DNA from: Candidatus Synechococcus calcipolaris G9
Lineage (GTDB): Bacteria > Cyanobacteriota > Cyanobacteriia > Thermosynechococcales > Thermosynechococcaceae
Assembly: GCF_029582805.1 (NCBI RefSeq)
Contig: NZ_JAKKUT010000002.1
Location: forward strand, 124,001-188,000
DNA length: 64,000 nucleotides
Reading direction: 5' to 3'
Part shown: piece after piece, positions 8,499-17,636 of the stretch
Layout: each line of letters starts with the position of its first letter
How positions within the stretch are numbered: position 1 is the stretch's first letter
The notes under the pieces: model-generated
Seen by the model: the letters and a program-made list of their open reading frames with translations, nothing else
Database searches by the model: none
What the model was told of the DNA's origin: nothing
Program-made: the position numbers and the translations under genes

Positions 8499-9638
8499 AT
8501 GGAACATCCTCCTATTCCGATTGCCTTACCTAGTACGGGGGAAGAGGAATGGCGATCGCTGCGAGATCCCTTAATGAAGGGTTGGCTCACCCAGGGGCCA
8601 CAGGTTGCGGCCTTTGAACAGGCTTTTGCTCAGCGGCATCAGACCAAACATGGGATTGCCACGACCAGTTGTACCACCGCTCTCCATCTGATTTTAGTCG
8701 CCCTAGGGATTGGCCCTGGCGATGAGGTAATTGTGCCTGCCTTTACCTGGGTCTCTACAGCTAATGTAGTGCGTTACTGTGGGGCTACGCCAGTACTTGT
8801 AGATGTAGATCGGCAAACCTTTAACTTAGATATTTCCCAGGTGCAGAACAAACTAACAGTACGAACTAAAGCAATTATGCCGGTGCATTTATTTGGTCGC
8901 TGTGTGGATATGGATTCCCTAGAAGCGGTGACACCAGGGATTCCCATAATTGAGGATGCGGCCTGTGGGGCGGGCAGCCTATATCGGGGGAGATCGGCGG
9001 GATCCCTTGGTTTAGCTGGGGCATTTTCATTTCACCCTCGCAAGACCATCACCACTGGCGAAGGGGGCATGATCACCACCAACAATGATGAGTTGGCAGA
9101 AACCCTCCGTATTTTACGGAATCATGGAGCCAGTATCTCAGAAGAGCAGCGGCATCTAGGCCCAAGACCCTATATTTTGCCTGATTTTAATTTACTCGGC
9201 TTTAATTATCGCATGACAGATCTACAGGGAGCGGTCGGGTTGGTGCAATTAGGTAAATTAGATCGATTGATTGCAGAACGGGAGGAATGGGCAGGCTTTT
9301 ACCAACGGGAATTAGCAGAACTGGACTGGTTGCGTACTCCAGAGATTCCAGCGGCAGATCGATCTGGCTGGCAGGCCTATGTTTGCTATGTGGATGAAGC
9401 AAAAGCACCCATGGCCCGTAATCAGATAATGGAGGCTTTACAATCTCAGGGCATTAGTACCCGTCCTGGAACCCATGCCGTGCATTTATTAGGTATTTAT
9501 AAAGATGAATTTGGCTTCAAACCGGAGGATTATCCTGCGGCTAGGGATTGTGATGCCTATTCAATAGCCCTTCCCCTCCATAATCGGATGGAATCTGCGG
9601 ACTATCACCATATTGTCAAAACATTAAAAAAACTATGA
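8499..9638 (+). CDS. DegT/DnrJ/EryC1/StrS sugar aminotransferase
   Basis: This PLP-dependent enzyme transaminates a keto nucleotide sugar to an amino sugar. The 379-residue protein has the family blocks: TQGPQVAAFEQAF, the TSCTTALHL loop near residue 56, VPAFTWVSTANVV about 79-91, IEDAACGAGS about 151-160 with the cofactor-binding Asp, and the PLP Lys182 in FHPRKTITTGEGG. The C-terminal GISTRPGTHAVHL is also typical. It follows the epimerase by five bases. Together they suggest an amino or diamino sugar in the surface glycan built by this cluster, perhaps the acceptor of the formyltransferase-like protein encoded downstream. Confidence 0.93.
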   Translation: MEHPPIPIALPSTGEEEWRSLRDPLMKGWLTQGPQVAAFEQAFAQRHQTKHGIATTSCTTALHLILVALGIGPGDEVIVPAFTWVSTANVVRYCGATPVLVDVDRQTFNLDISQVQNKLTVRTKAIMPVHLFGRCVDMDSLEAVTPGIPIIEDAACGAGSLYRGRSAGSLGLAGAFSFHPRKTITTGEGGMITTNNDELAETLRILRNHGASISEEQRHLGPRPYILPDFNLLGFNYRMTDLQGAVGLVQLGKLDRLIAEREEWAGFYQRELAELDWLRTPEIPAADRSGWQAYVCYVDEAKAPMARNQIMEALQSQGISTRPGTHAVHLLGIYKDEFGFKPEDYPAARDCDAYSIALPLHNRMESADYHHIVKTLKKL

Positions 9639-9814
9639 TGCAACTCAATTCCAAAATATCTTCTCATCAAGTAGATATGATGTACGATGAGAGCATTTCG
9701 ATAGAAACACAACAATATTGGTGACAATATATTTATTTACTTTTTGCAATAAGAAAAAGATAATTTCTCTCTCTACCTACTACCTAAATCTTTATTGTGA
9801 TTTGTTCATTAAGC

Positions 9815-10975
9815 ATGATTATTGGAAATAAACAGATATTAATTTCTGCTCTTGTCGGTTTTTTCTTAGGATATGGTTCCCTAGCCCTTGGTATTATGTT
9901 CGATCGCCACCAGTGGCAGCAGTTAGAGCACGCCTCTAAAGAAATTAATGAACGTTCTAGTCATCTGGCTCTCAATGATCGGGAAATACAGGTGATTCCT
10001 GCCTACGAGGCTAATGCAGAAATTCTTCAATATGCTTTTACGGATGAAATCATTGATACAGAGATGCTTTATGCATCAATCATGACCTTTGATGATATTC
10101 AATCTTTTAATTCTAGTATTTTTATAAATGTGGATAATTTTGAAAGTGCCTATAAAAACCTAACTATTCTCAATATTAATCACCGCATGTTAGATCAGGG
10201 GAAAACCCCACTTTTAGAGATTAAGTTCTCATTAGAAAATCAAACTTATTATGCCTATGCCTATGGTGAAATATCTAAACATTGTGGCGATCGCCCTGTG
10301 GCCTCACTTATTATCCCAGGGAGTGGCTTAAATCAGTCCAGTGCTATTTACCACCAAGATCAAGAGAATTATCATTATGGCATTATCGAATCTCTTGACA
10401 GTATTGATGGAGATACGTTTGTTTTCATCAAGCCTAATGAAGATGGTTTAGCTTGGCATAATGGCGAATATAAACTGAATAATGATTTCATTATTAATTA
10501 TCATTTAAATCGCGGTAGTTCCTATTCCGCTAGCTATATTGTTCAAAGTTTAGCAATAATGAAATACTTGAATGAATGTTATGAAACAACGATTGTTGCA
10601 GGCTTATCTCAGGGAGGAGGAGCAACGCTTCTGAATGCACTACAATCAAGACCAGATATTGCCATTGTCGCTTCTGGTCATAGTGTTTTAATGAACCAGT
10701 TTGAGTGGTCGGGCCATAATCAAATTATTATTCCTACAGGTGTTTATGGACGAGTGACCGATCCCGATCTCATTACTCAAAAATTAAGGGTATTACCAAC
10801 TCAGTTTCTTTTCACCTACGGTAAAGATGAGATAGGTTTATTTAAGATTGAAGCAGAGGAAGAAGTCACGTGCCAGCTACTATACACCCTGGAGAATGTA
10901 ACGTGCTTGATCCATGGAGATGGCCATATCTTTCCCCAAATAGAGATTAAAGAGTTTCTAAGTCAATTTTTTTAG
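9815..10975 (+). CDS. Membrane-anchored alpha/beta-hydrolase-like protein
   Basis: The 386-residue protein begins with an uncleaved signal anchor (about residues 5-27, ILISALVGFFLGYGSLALGI), followed by a soluble domain outside the membrane. The nucleophile elbow is GLSQGGG in VAGLSQGGGATLL. An upstream strand is SLIIPGSGLNQSS, and a C-terminal HGDGH block could give the catalytic His. This arrangement fits an alpha/beta serine hydrolase, possibly an esterase or deacylase of the glycan. I chose ATG at 9815; GTG at 9797 adds six residues. Its base composition is more AT-rich than the genes before it. A second protein of this layout is encoded at 17627. Confidence 0.6.
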   Translation: MIIGNKQILISALVGFFLGYGSLALGIMFDRHQWQQLEHASKEINERSSHLALNDREIQVIPAYEANAEILQYAFTDEIIDTEMLYASIMTFDDIQSFNSSIFINVDNFESAYKNLTILNINHRMLDQGKTPLLEIKFSLENQTYYAYAYGEISKHCGDRPVASLIIPGSGLNQSSAIYHQDQENYHYGIIESLDSIDGDTFVFIKPNEDGLAWHNGEYKLNNDFIINYHLNRGSSYSASYIVQSLAIMKYLNECYETTIVAGLSQGGGATLLNALQSRPDIAIVASGHSVLMNQFEWSGHNQIIIPTGVYGRVTDPDLITQKLRVLPTQFLFTYGKDEIGLFKIEAEEEVTCQLLYTLENVTCLIHGDGHIFPQIEIKEFLSQFF

Positions 10976-10993
10976 GATGGACAAGGGAACAAA

Positions 10994-11113
10994 ATGTGTG
11001 GGATCACGGGACTTCTGAATTTCAACCATGAACAGATTTACGCAGACGTATTGAAAAAAATGACCGATGCGATCGCCCGCCGTGGCCCAGGACTATACTT
11101 AAGAGGAGCGTAA
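10994..11113 (+). pseudogene. Truncated 5' copy of asparagine synthase gene
   Basis: The first 97 bases match the start of the full asnB gene at 11659-11755 with only about six differences. They translate as MCGITGLLNFNHEQIYADVL and onward to RRGPG. Homology then stops, and the frame ends after five more codons (YLRGA) at TAA 11111-11113. That end resembles the last codons of the full gene (LGGVL stop), so this looks like an asnB copy that lost its middle. It lies just upstream of a DUF29 gene, while the full asnB lies just upstream of another DUF29 gene. Confidence 0.8.
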
Positions 11114-11132
11114 TGTACCCAAGGGGGTAATA

Positions 11133-11612
11133 ATGCAAGCTCCTGCGCCTATCCTCTCACTATATGAGGTTGACTTTCATGCCTGGACAGAGCAACAAGC
11201 TGAGGCCCTAAGGTCTGGGCAGCTAAACCAACTGGATATTGAGAACCTGGCGGAGGAGATTGAATCCTTGGGAAAGCAGCAGCGGCAGGAACTTGAAAAT
11301 CGTTTGGGGGTTTTATTAGGGCATCTCTTGAAATGGTACTATCAACCTGAACGACAATCCGTTAGTTGGTTTTGTACTATTTGCCATCAACGAGAAGAAA
11401 TTGCATTGCTGATTAAAAGAAATCCTAGTCTCAAACCTTACCTAGAGGAAGCAATCGGCATTGGCTATCGTAAGGGTTTATATCTTTTTGCTAGTGAAAC
11501 GGGTCTAAATCCGCAAACAGTCTTCCAAGCCTGTCCCTTCTCCATTCAGCAAATTTTTGAGGAGCCGATAGATTTTCCTGAACTCTCACCCACGAAAAAT
11601 TATGACAAGTAA
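11133..11612 (+). CDS. DUF29 family protein (first copy)
   Basis: This is a 159-residue cytoplasmic protein of the DUF29 family, which is common in cyanobacteria and of unknown function. The diagnostic parts are LYEVDFHAWTEQQAEALRSG at the start, NLAEEIESLGKQQRQELENR, and LLGHLLKWYYQPERQS. It is helical with no membrane segment. The start ATG at 11133 has AAGGGGG close upstream. It shares the family pattern with the protein at 13558 but the two differ at many positions, so the DUF29 genes are old relatives, unlike the nearly identical asnB starts. Confidence 0.88.
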   Translation: MQAPAPILSLYEVDFHAWTEQQAEALRSGQLNQLDIENLAEEIESLGKQQRQELENRLGVLLGHLLKWYYQPERQSVSWFCTICHQREEIALLIKRNPSLKPYLEEAIGIGYRKGLYLFASETGLNPQTVFQACPFSIQQIFEEPIDFPELSPTKNYDK

Positions 11613-11658
11613 GAATATAAAAATCTAGAATACTGAACAAGTGGAGAACCATTCATAA

Positions 11659-13545
11659 ATGTGTGGGATCACGGGCCTTTTAAATTTCAACCATGAACAG
11701 GTTTCCGCAGACGTATTGAAAAAAATGACCGATGCGATCGCCCACCGTGGCCCCGATAGTGAAGGTGTTTTTATCGATGGGTGTGTTGGTTTAGGCCATC
11801 GGCGTTTGGCTATTTTGGATCTTTCGGCGGCCGGCCAGCAGCCCATGGTGAGTGCCGATTATCGGTTTATTTTGAGCTATAACGGTGAGGTTTATAATTA
11901 CCAAGAGTTGCGATCGCAGTTAGAAGAACGAGGCTACTGGTTTCGATCTCAAACAGATACAGAGGTAGTGTTATATGCCCTTGTGGAATGGGGAGTCACA
12001 GCCTTTGATTTCTTTAATGGCATGTTTGCCCTAGCTCTCTGGGATCGAAAGGAAAAAACGTTACTATTGGGGCGCGATCGCTATGGCATCAAACCCCTGT
12101 ATTACACAACCCTGGGAACAACATTTCTCTTTGGCTCCGAACAAAAAGCAATTCTTGCCCACCCCACCGCTAAGCCTGAACTGGATAAAGAGGCACTCCT
12201 AGAATATTTTACATTTCAAAATATTTTTACTAATCGCACCCTGATCAAGGGGATCAAGTTATTACCAGCGGGCCATTATGGTCGTTTACACTTGGCTGAA
12301 TCACCGGAATTGAAGCTCAGTCGCTATTGGGATTATCGTTTTCGGGAACCCGATGGCCATGTGGATCTGCGGGAGTACCGCGAAGAGTTGGATCGACTCC
12401 TTCAGCAAGCGGTGAATCGGCAGCTAGTGGCAGATGTGGAAATGGGAGCCTACTTGTCTGGGGGCATGGACTCAGGAACATTGACGGCCCTAGCTGCGCG
12501 GCAATTACCCTATATTAAAACCTTTACCTGTGGTTTTGATTTAAGTTCCGCGTCTGGAATTGAACTGGCCTTTGATGAGCGGGTAAAAGCGGAAGCTATG
12601 TCAGCCCGATTCAAAACTGAGCACTACGAAATGGTACTCAAGGCCGGGGACATGGAGCGGTGTCTACCCAAACTTGCCCGACATTTAGAGGAGCCACGGG
12701 TGGGACAGAGCTATCCCAATTATTACGTGGCCCAGTTAGCCAGTAAATTTGTTAAGGTAGTCTTATCCGGTAGTGGGGGTGATGAACTCTTTGGCGGCTA
12801 CCCCTGGCGGTATTATCGGGCGGCTAAAAACCAAGATTTCGAGCATTATATTGATCAGTATTATCTCTATTGGCATCGCCTAGTGAGTAATTCTGATTTA
12901 AGACGCATATTTGCCCCAGTGTGGTCAGAGGTCAAAGATGTGTGGACGCGGGATATTTTCCGAGATGTGTTTGCCACCCATGATAATGCCCTGGATTGTC
13001 CCGAAGATTATATTAATCACTCCCTGTATTTTGAAGCTAAAACCTTTTTACATGGTTTGTTTGTCGTAGAAGATAAACTAAGTATGGCCCATGGTTTAGA
13101 GAGTCGAGTTCCTTTCATGGACAATGATTTGGTAGAGTTTGCCATGGGATGTCCTGTTGAGTTTAAACTCAATAATTTAGTTGAGGTCATCCGGATTAAT
13201 GAGAATGAACCAGGGAATAAACCACAAAAATATTTTCAGAAAACCAATGATGGTAAACAAATTTTACGAGATGTGATGGAGCGATATATTCCCACTGAGA
13301 TTACCCAGGCTGTGAAACAGGGGTTCTCATCCCCAGATGCAAGTTGGTTTAAGGGAGAAAGCATTGAATTTGTAAAACGCTGTTTGCTGGATTCCAACGC
13401 CCATATTTATCAGATTCTAGATCGTCAAGCGGTGAGTTTACTGATTGAAGAGCATTTAGAGGGAAAACAAAATCGGCGATTGTTAATTTGGTCGTTATTA
13501 AATATTGAGCAATGGTTACAGGAGTTTCTAGGAGGAGTTCTCTAA
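11659..13545 (+). CDS. asnB: Asparagine synthase (glutamine-hydrolysing)
   Basis: The 628-residue enzyme has an N-terminal class II glutaminase domain with the nucleophilic Cys2 (MCGITGLLNF, then IAHRGPDSEG) and a C-terminal ATP-dependent synthetase domain with the pyrophosphate loop GAYLSGGMDSGTLTAL and the block LSGSGGDELFGGY. Lengths and motifs are complete, so both activities are expected. In surface-glycan clusters such enzymes often amidate a sugar carboxylate (for example a hexuronic acid) rather than make free asparagine. That role is inferred here from context only. The first 97 bases are duplicated upstream at 10994. Confidence 0.93.
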   Translation: MCGITGLLNFNHEQVSADVLKKMTDAIAHRGPDSEGVFIDGCVGLGHRRLAILDLSAAGQQPMVSADYRFILSYNGEVYNYQELRSQLEERGYWFRSQTDTEVVLYALVEWGVTAFDFFNGMFALALWDRKEKTLLLGRDRYGIKPLYYTTLGTTFLFGSEQKAILAHPTAKPELDKEALLEYFTFQNIFTNRTLIKGIKLLPAGHYGRLHLAESPELKLSRYWDYRFREPDGHVDLREYREELDRLLQQAVNRQLVADVEMGAYLSGGMDSGTLTALAARQLPYIKTFTCGFDLSSASGIELAFDERVKAEAMSARFKTEHYEMVLKAGDMERCLPKLARHLEEPRVGQSYPNYYVAQLASKFVKVVLSGSGGDELFGGYPWRYYRAAKNQDFEHYIDQYYLYWHRLVSNSDLRRIFAPVWSEVKDVWTRDIFRDVFATHDNALDCPEDYINHSLYFEAKTFLHGLFVVEDKLSMAHGLESRVPFMDNDLVEFAMGCPVEFKLNNLVEVIRINENEPGNKPQKYFQKTNDGKQILRDVMERYIPTEITQAVKQGFSSPDASWFKGESIEFVKRCLLDSNAHIYQILDRQAVSLLIEEHLEGKQNRRLLIWSLLNIEQWLQEFLGGVL

Positions 13546-13557
13546 GTAGAGTTAGAT

Positions 13558-14004
13558 ATGAGTGATACGCCAATGCCATTATCCCTTTATCAAAAAGATT
13601 TTTATGCTTGGACTCAGGAGCAATCCCATGCGCTAGCAGGGCAAAATTCTGAAAATTTAGACTGGAAAAATTTAGCCGAAGAAATTGCAGATTTGGGAAA
13701 TCGACATTATGATCAGTTAAGCTATCGTTTAAGCATTTTAATTGGTCACTTACTTAAATGGAAATATCAGCCTAATATTCAAAGTAATTCCTGGAAAGCA
13801 ACTATCCGTGAGCAACGCCGTAAAATCATACGATTACTCCAGCGTAATCCAGGATTAAAGAACCGTTTGGAAGAAGCATTTGCAGAAGCCTGGTTGGATG
13901 GTCGGGATTTGGCTATTCGTGAAACTGGATTAGATGATGGAGCGTTTCCTGAAGACTGTCCGTTTTGTTTATCACAAATTCAAGATGACCATTACTGGCC
14001 CTAG
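13558..14004 (+). CDS. DUF29 family protein (second copy)
   Basis: A 148-residue DUF29 protein starting twelve bases after asnB, so probably co-transcribed with it. It shares with the first copy the blocks LSLYQKDFYAWTQEQ, NLAEEIADLG, IGHLLKWKYQPNIQS and RNPGLKNRLEEAF, and also a conserved CPF near the end. No catalytic motif is evident and the family function is unknown. The repeated association with asnB starts suggests the two gene types have moved or duplicated together in this cluster. Confidence 0.88.
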   Translation: MSDTPMPLSLYQKDFYAWTQEQSHALAGQNSENLDWKNLAEEIADLGNRHYDQLSYRLSILIGHLLKWKYQPNIQSNSWKATIREQRRKIIRLLQRNPGLKNRLEEAFAEAWLDGRDLAIRETGLDDGAFPEDCPFCLSQIQDDHYWP

Positions 14005-14012
14005 GAAAATAA

Positions 14013-14960
14013 ATGAATATTGTATTTATTGGAGCAAGTCAGTTTGGCCTTCGTTGCCTTAATAAGATTGTTGAATTAAATTGTTGCAATATTACTGGTG
14101 TTGTCACAGCACCTGAGACTTTTTCCATTTCCTATCGCCCTGAAGGTGTTACAAATGTTTTATACGCAAATTTTTACAACTACTGCCAAATTCATAAGAC
14201 CAATTATATTCAAATTAAGAATGGAATGAACGACTCCACACTCTTTGAAGTTGTTCAATGCTGGAAGCCTCAGATGTTTATCGTTTCAGGCTGGTATCAT
14301 AAAATTCCTAAGGTATGGCGTAAATTAGCACCTGCCTATGGACTTCATGGATCATTATTGCCTGACTACAGTGGTGGTGCTCCATTGGTATGGGCAATAA
14401 TTAATGGAGAGAAAAAAACAGGCATTACATTTTTCCAACTAGAAGATGGTATTGATAATGGGCCTATTGTGGGGCAAAAAAGTGTAGAAATTGATGCCGA
14501 AGATACAATTAAAACTTTATATCAGCGTGTTGAAATTTTAGGTCTTCAGCTTATTGAAGAGTATATTCCAGAACTCATTCAAGGATCAGCAACTCTCATG
14601 CAGCAGGATGAAACAAAACGTAGAATTTTTCCACAACGCTCTCCAGAGGATGGACTTATTAACTGGGAGTGGACGGCAACTCAAATTTATAATTTCATTC
14701 GTGCTCAAACCCATCCTTATCCTGGAGCATTTACCATGTTTAATGGAAACAAATTAATTATTTGGAAGAGTCGCTTAGTAAATGATATTTATGAATCAGA
14801 TGACTTAAAAACCGGTGAGGTTTTACAAGTAAATGGATCATTTTTTGTACAAACAGGAAGAGGAATTATTGAGCTGCTAGAAATTAATTATAATGGGAAT
14901 GATATTTCTAAGAATGAAATTGACATAAATATTCCTAAAGAAACTATATTCTATAGTTAA
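14013..14960 (+). CDS. Formyltransferase-like protein (methionyl-tRNA/sugar N-formyltransferase fold)
   Basis: The 315-residue protein has the N10-formyltetrahydrofolate-dependent formyltransferase fold: an opening Rossmann-like strand MNIVFIGASQFG, the active-site block YGLHGSLLPDYSGGAP about residues 109-124, and GITFFQLEDGIDNGP about 137-151, then a C-terminal OB-like domain. His112 and Asp148 of the usual Asn-His-Asp set are present, but the Asn position is Gly110. By context it would formylate an amino sugar made by the DegT enzyme rather than initiator tRNA. The changed residue leaves the activity in doubt. It starts the strongly AT-rich part of the cluster. Confidence 0.82.
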   Translation: MNIVFIGASQFGLRCLNKIVELNCCNITGVVTAPETFSISYRPEGVTNVLYANFYNYCQIHKTNYIQIKNGMNDSTLFEVVQCWKPQMFIVSGWYHKIPKVWRKLAPAYGLHGSLLPDYSGGAPLVWAIINGEKKTGITFFQLEDGIDNGPIVGQKSVEIDAEDTIKTLYQRVEILGLQLIEEYIPELIQGSATLMQQDETKRRIFPQRSPEDGLINWEWTATQIYNFIRAQTHPYPGAFTMFNGNKLIIWKSRLVNDIYESDDLKTGEVLQVNGSFFVQTGRGIIELLEINYNGNDISKNEIDINIPKETIFYS

Positions 14961-14986
14961 AATAATGCTGTAATAATAAAAAACAA

Positions 14987-15094
14987 ATGAAATTCAGTCA
15001 AATGAGTAAAATAAAACTAGAAATAGAAGTAACTTGGCAAAATCGTATTTTTCAACACTTCTTTATTAATACATCTCAGATAATTAGAAACTGA
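14987..15094 (+). CDS. Possible 35-residue protein
   Basis: An open frame from ATG 14987 to TGA 15092-15094 fills most of the gap between the formyltransferase and glycosyltransferase genes. It reads MKFSQMSKIKLEIEVTWQ and onward. No family or ribosome binding site is clear. AT-rich DNA gives such short frames by chance less often than GC-rich DNA because stops are frequent, which is the only positive argument. It could also be a remnant of a lost gene. Confidence 0.2.
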   Translation: MKFSQMSKIKLEIEVTWQNRIFQHFFINTSQIIRN

Positions 15095-15099
15095 ATACA

Positions 15100-16365
15100 A
15101 TGAAGATAGGTTTTTATGGTGGTTTAGCCAACAACACATATGTGGCAGCAAAGTCATTTCATCGACAAGGTATAGATGTTGTATATATCAGAGATATTGT
15201 AGATACTTTTCCTTTTAGTCAGCCTGTTTGGGAAGATGTATCATTCACTCTGTCTTATGAAGATATATCTAATTGCCATTTTACACGACAAAAATGGACT
15301 GAAATAGAAGAAAAACTTGGCTGGCAATTACCAGAATATATGCTTGACCCAAGTAAAATAGATGGAAAACTAACAGAGTATTATCAAAATAACCTTATTC
15401 TAAATTTCTGGTATTTACGAAAATCTGAATATAGAAAAAAAATAATTTTAGCGATGCAGTCAGTTGACTGTTTAATTGTTTGTGGTATTGAAGCAACAAT
15501 ATTGGCATGGGCATCAGGTAGACCATATATAATATGGCCACATGGGGGAGATATTCGCTTCGCTTCTGATTTTGATCAAAAATGGACATCAACGTTAAAT
15601 AATATTAAGAAAGAATTACAAAGATATGTTCTAAAAGAAGCATATAAAAAATGCTTGTGGATTGGTTCTCACGATCCAACAGGAATCGGTGGTCATGTTA
15701 CTCCTATCAACTACTCCATTGAATATTTTCCTCTACCATTGAAAGGAAAGAAAAGATTACCTAAAAAAGAACGCTCAAATAAATTAAAACAGTGTCTAGA
15801 AAAACTGCAAATTAACGTGTCAGAAAACAGCTATTGTGTATTTATACCATCCCGTATAGACTACTATTGGAAGGGAACAGATCGTTTACTTGCTGCTATA
15901 GAACATATCCAGCCAAATAATATACATTTTCTTTTTAGTGGTTGGGGTAAAGATTATTACAAGGCTAAAAATAGAATGAAAGAATATAGTTGCTGCACAT
16001 TTATGCCCTGTGCTATTTCCAAGCCCATTCTTTACGAATTATTTTCCTCCGTCGATTTGGTAATAGATCAATTTTGCTTGGGAACCTATGGAACATCTGC
16101 ATTAGAGGCTATCAGCGTAGGAACACCAGTTATGATGTTTATTAAAAATGAAGCATTTGCTCACAAAGAATGGTTGCCACCACCTGTTTTAAATGTTAAA
16201 TCCGCAGATGAAATTACTAAGTTCTTAATCAAGATTGATACGGGATGTCTTGATTTTGATTTCTATAGCTCTGAGATTACTCGGTGGTTTAATAAAACGC
16301 ATAATGAAACTATTGCCGTTTCTAAAGTTTTTTCTAAGATTGAAGATTCCTTAGCTGCTCTATGA
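15100..16365 (+). CDS. Glycosyltransferase (GT4-like, GT-B fold)
   Basis: A 421-residue cytoplasmic glycosyltransferase. The N-terminal half opens MKIGFYGGLANNTYVAAKSF. The C-terminal donor-binding half has SRIDYYWKGTDRLLAAIE, then VDLVIDQFCLGTYGTSALEA, followed by VGTPVMMFI. The conserved Glu of the EX7E-like region is in the ALEA segment. Two more proteins in this cluster share the same unusual DQxxxGxY signature, so the three form a paralogous set. The donor and acceptor sugars are unknown. Its stop overlaps the next start by four bases (ATGA). Confidence 0.85.
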   Translation: MKIGFYGGLANNTYVAAKSFHRQGIDVVYIRDIVDTFPFSQPVWEDVSFTLSYEDISNCHFTRQKWTEIEEKLGWQLPEYMLDPSKIDGKLTEYYQNNLILNFWYLRKSEYRKKIILAMQSVDCLIVCGIEATILAWASGRPYIIWPHGGDIRFASDFDQKWTSTLNNIKKELQRYVLKEAYKKCLWIGSHDPTGIGGHVTPINYSIEYFPLPLKGKKRLPKKERSNKLKQCLEKLQINVSENSYCVFIPSRIDYYWKGTDRLLAAIEHIQPNNIHFLFSGWGKDYYKAKNRMKEYSCCTFMPCAISKPILYELFSSVDLVIDQFCLGTYGTSALEAISVGTPVMMFIKNEAFAHKEWLPPPVLNVKSADEITKFLIKIDTGCLDFDFYSSEITRWFNKTHNETIAVSKVFSKIEDSLAAL

Positions 16366-17636
16366 AAAGCTACCTTCATAAAATTGAACCTCTCTCTCCA
16401 CTAATTAGATGCTGGCCCTATCCTTATCTTGCAGGACTATCATTATCTAATGATGCAGAATTTATGAGTTTTGATTTTTTTGATACATTAATGAAATTCT
16501 TGAATACTAAAACTTTAACTCCGTTAGGAAAAGGTTTAGGACTAGATATTTCTTCTAGTTTTTTCTTTTATTCTGCTCATCCGTATAATTTTTCTTACTT
16601 TGATGGACATAATATAAATGCTCCCTGTAAAGATTACTATTCTAGAATAAATGAATATTTACAATCAGGATGGTTGGATACTATTCACGCCTATGGTGAC
16701 TTTGATACTGTTGGTGGTTTTTCTAGAGCACATGCTATTCGATGCTTTGACATACTTGCCAATATTGGGGTTTCTATACCCATTTTCACTAACCATGGTG
16801 GAGTTGAAAATATTCAAAATATTGGCCGAGATGCACTGTATCATCAAGGAGATATTAAGCACAGTCAAGCATATCATGCAGATTTGTTAGCTCAACATGG
16901 CATACGTTATGTTTGGACAGATTCAATGTTGACACAGCAAATAGAGAAACAGAGAATAAATTTACGTTTACGGTTGTCTTTGATAAAAAAAAGCATTTTG
17001 AAAAAAAAGATGCAAAAAAATACAGCTTACTTTATTGAGTCCAATGATATTTCCTGTCCTATTAAATTACAAGATGAATCTATTTTTATAGGCTTTCAGC
17101 GTTTTCGTTCAACTGGTAAAAACGCTCCCAATCTTTCCTCATTAGCTTATCAACTACATCAAATTCCCTGGTCGGATTTTTATAAATACCATATGGGAAT
17201 TATATTTTATCAACACTTTGGTGTAATCTATCGCAATGCTGGCAAATGTTTTCCTGCAACAATTGATGCTATCAAGGAACATCCAGAAACCTATTTAACC
17301 CCATTTTATTTTTTGAAAAATGAGAAAATATCAGGTAAACTCTGGATAGCCTCACTAGAAAGCTTTCTTAATTACGTAAGCATGATCAGAACAACTACAG
17401 TAACTCAAGAAGTTGATGGAGTTTACTGCCTGCATAATGAAAATTTAAAAAATTGCTTTAATGTAATGGAAGCTCAAAAATATTACATGGGGCTAACAAT
17501 TTATATCGATCCATCAAAGTCTATACAAATTAAATCGGAAAATAAAAAATTAAAAATTGATTATAATGGCCCTGATGAAATGGGACGTTATTCTTGTACA
17601 GTTTCCTTTTTAAGGAAAAATAATATATGGTTATAA
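16362..17636 (+). CDS. Uncharacterised protein, possibly polysaccharide-deacetylase-like
   Basis: I do not recognise this 424-residue protein with certainty. Its first half has FFDTLMKFLN, a region IHAYGDFDTVGGFSRAHAI, then IPIFTNHGGVENIQNIG and IRYVWTDSM. The order of an Asp, a His-rich strand and a downstream NHGG block recalls NodB-like metal-dependent carbohydrate deacetylases, but I cannot match the classical motifs. The second half is AT-rich and has no motif I know. It overlaps the previous gene by four bases and the next by ten, so it is tightly coupled in the glycan operon. Confidence 0.6.
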   Translation: MKSYLHKIEPLSPLIRCWPYPYLAGLSLSNDAEFMSFDFFDTLMKFLNTKTLTPLGKGLGLDISSSFFFYSAHPYNFSYFDGHNINAPCKDYYSRINEYLQSGWLDTIHAYGDFDTVGGFSRAHAIRCFDILANIGVSIPIFTNHGGVENIQNIGRDALYHQGDIKHSQAYHADLLAQHGIRYVWTDSMLTQQIEKQRINLRLRLSLIKKSILKKKMQKNTAYFIESNDISCPIKLQDESIFIGFQRFRSTGKNAPNLSSLAYQLHQIPWSDFYKYHMGIIFYQHFGVIYRNAGKCFPATIDAIKEHPETYLTPFYFLKNEKISGKLWIASLESFLNYVSMIRTTTVTQEVDGVYCLHNENLKNCFNVMEAQKYYMGLTIYIDPSKSIQIKSENKKLKIDYNGPDEMGRYSCTVSFLRKNNIWL

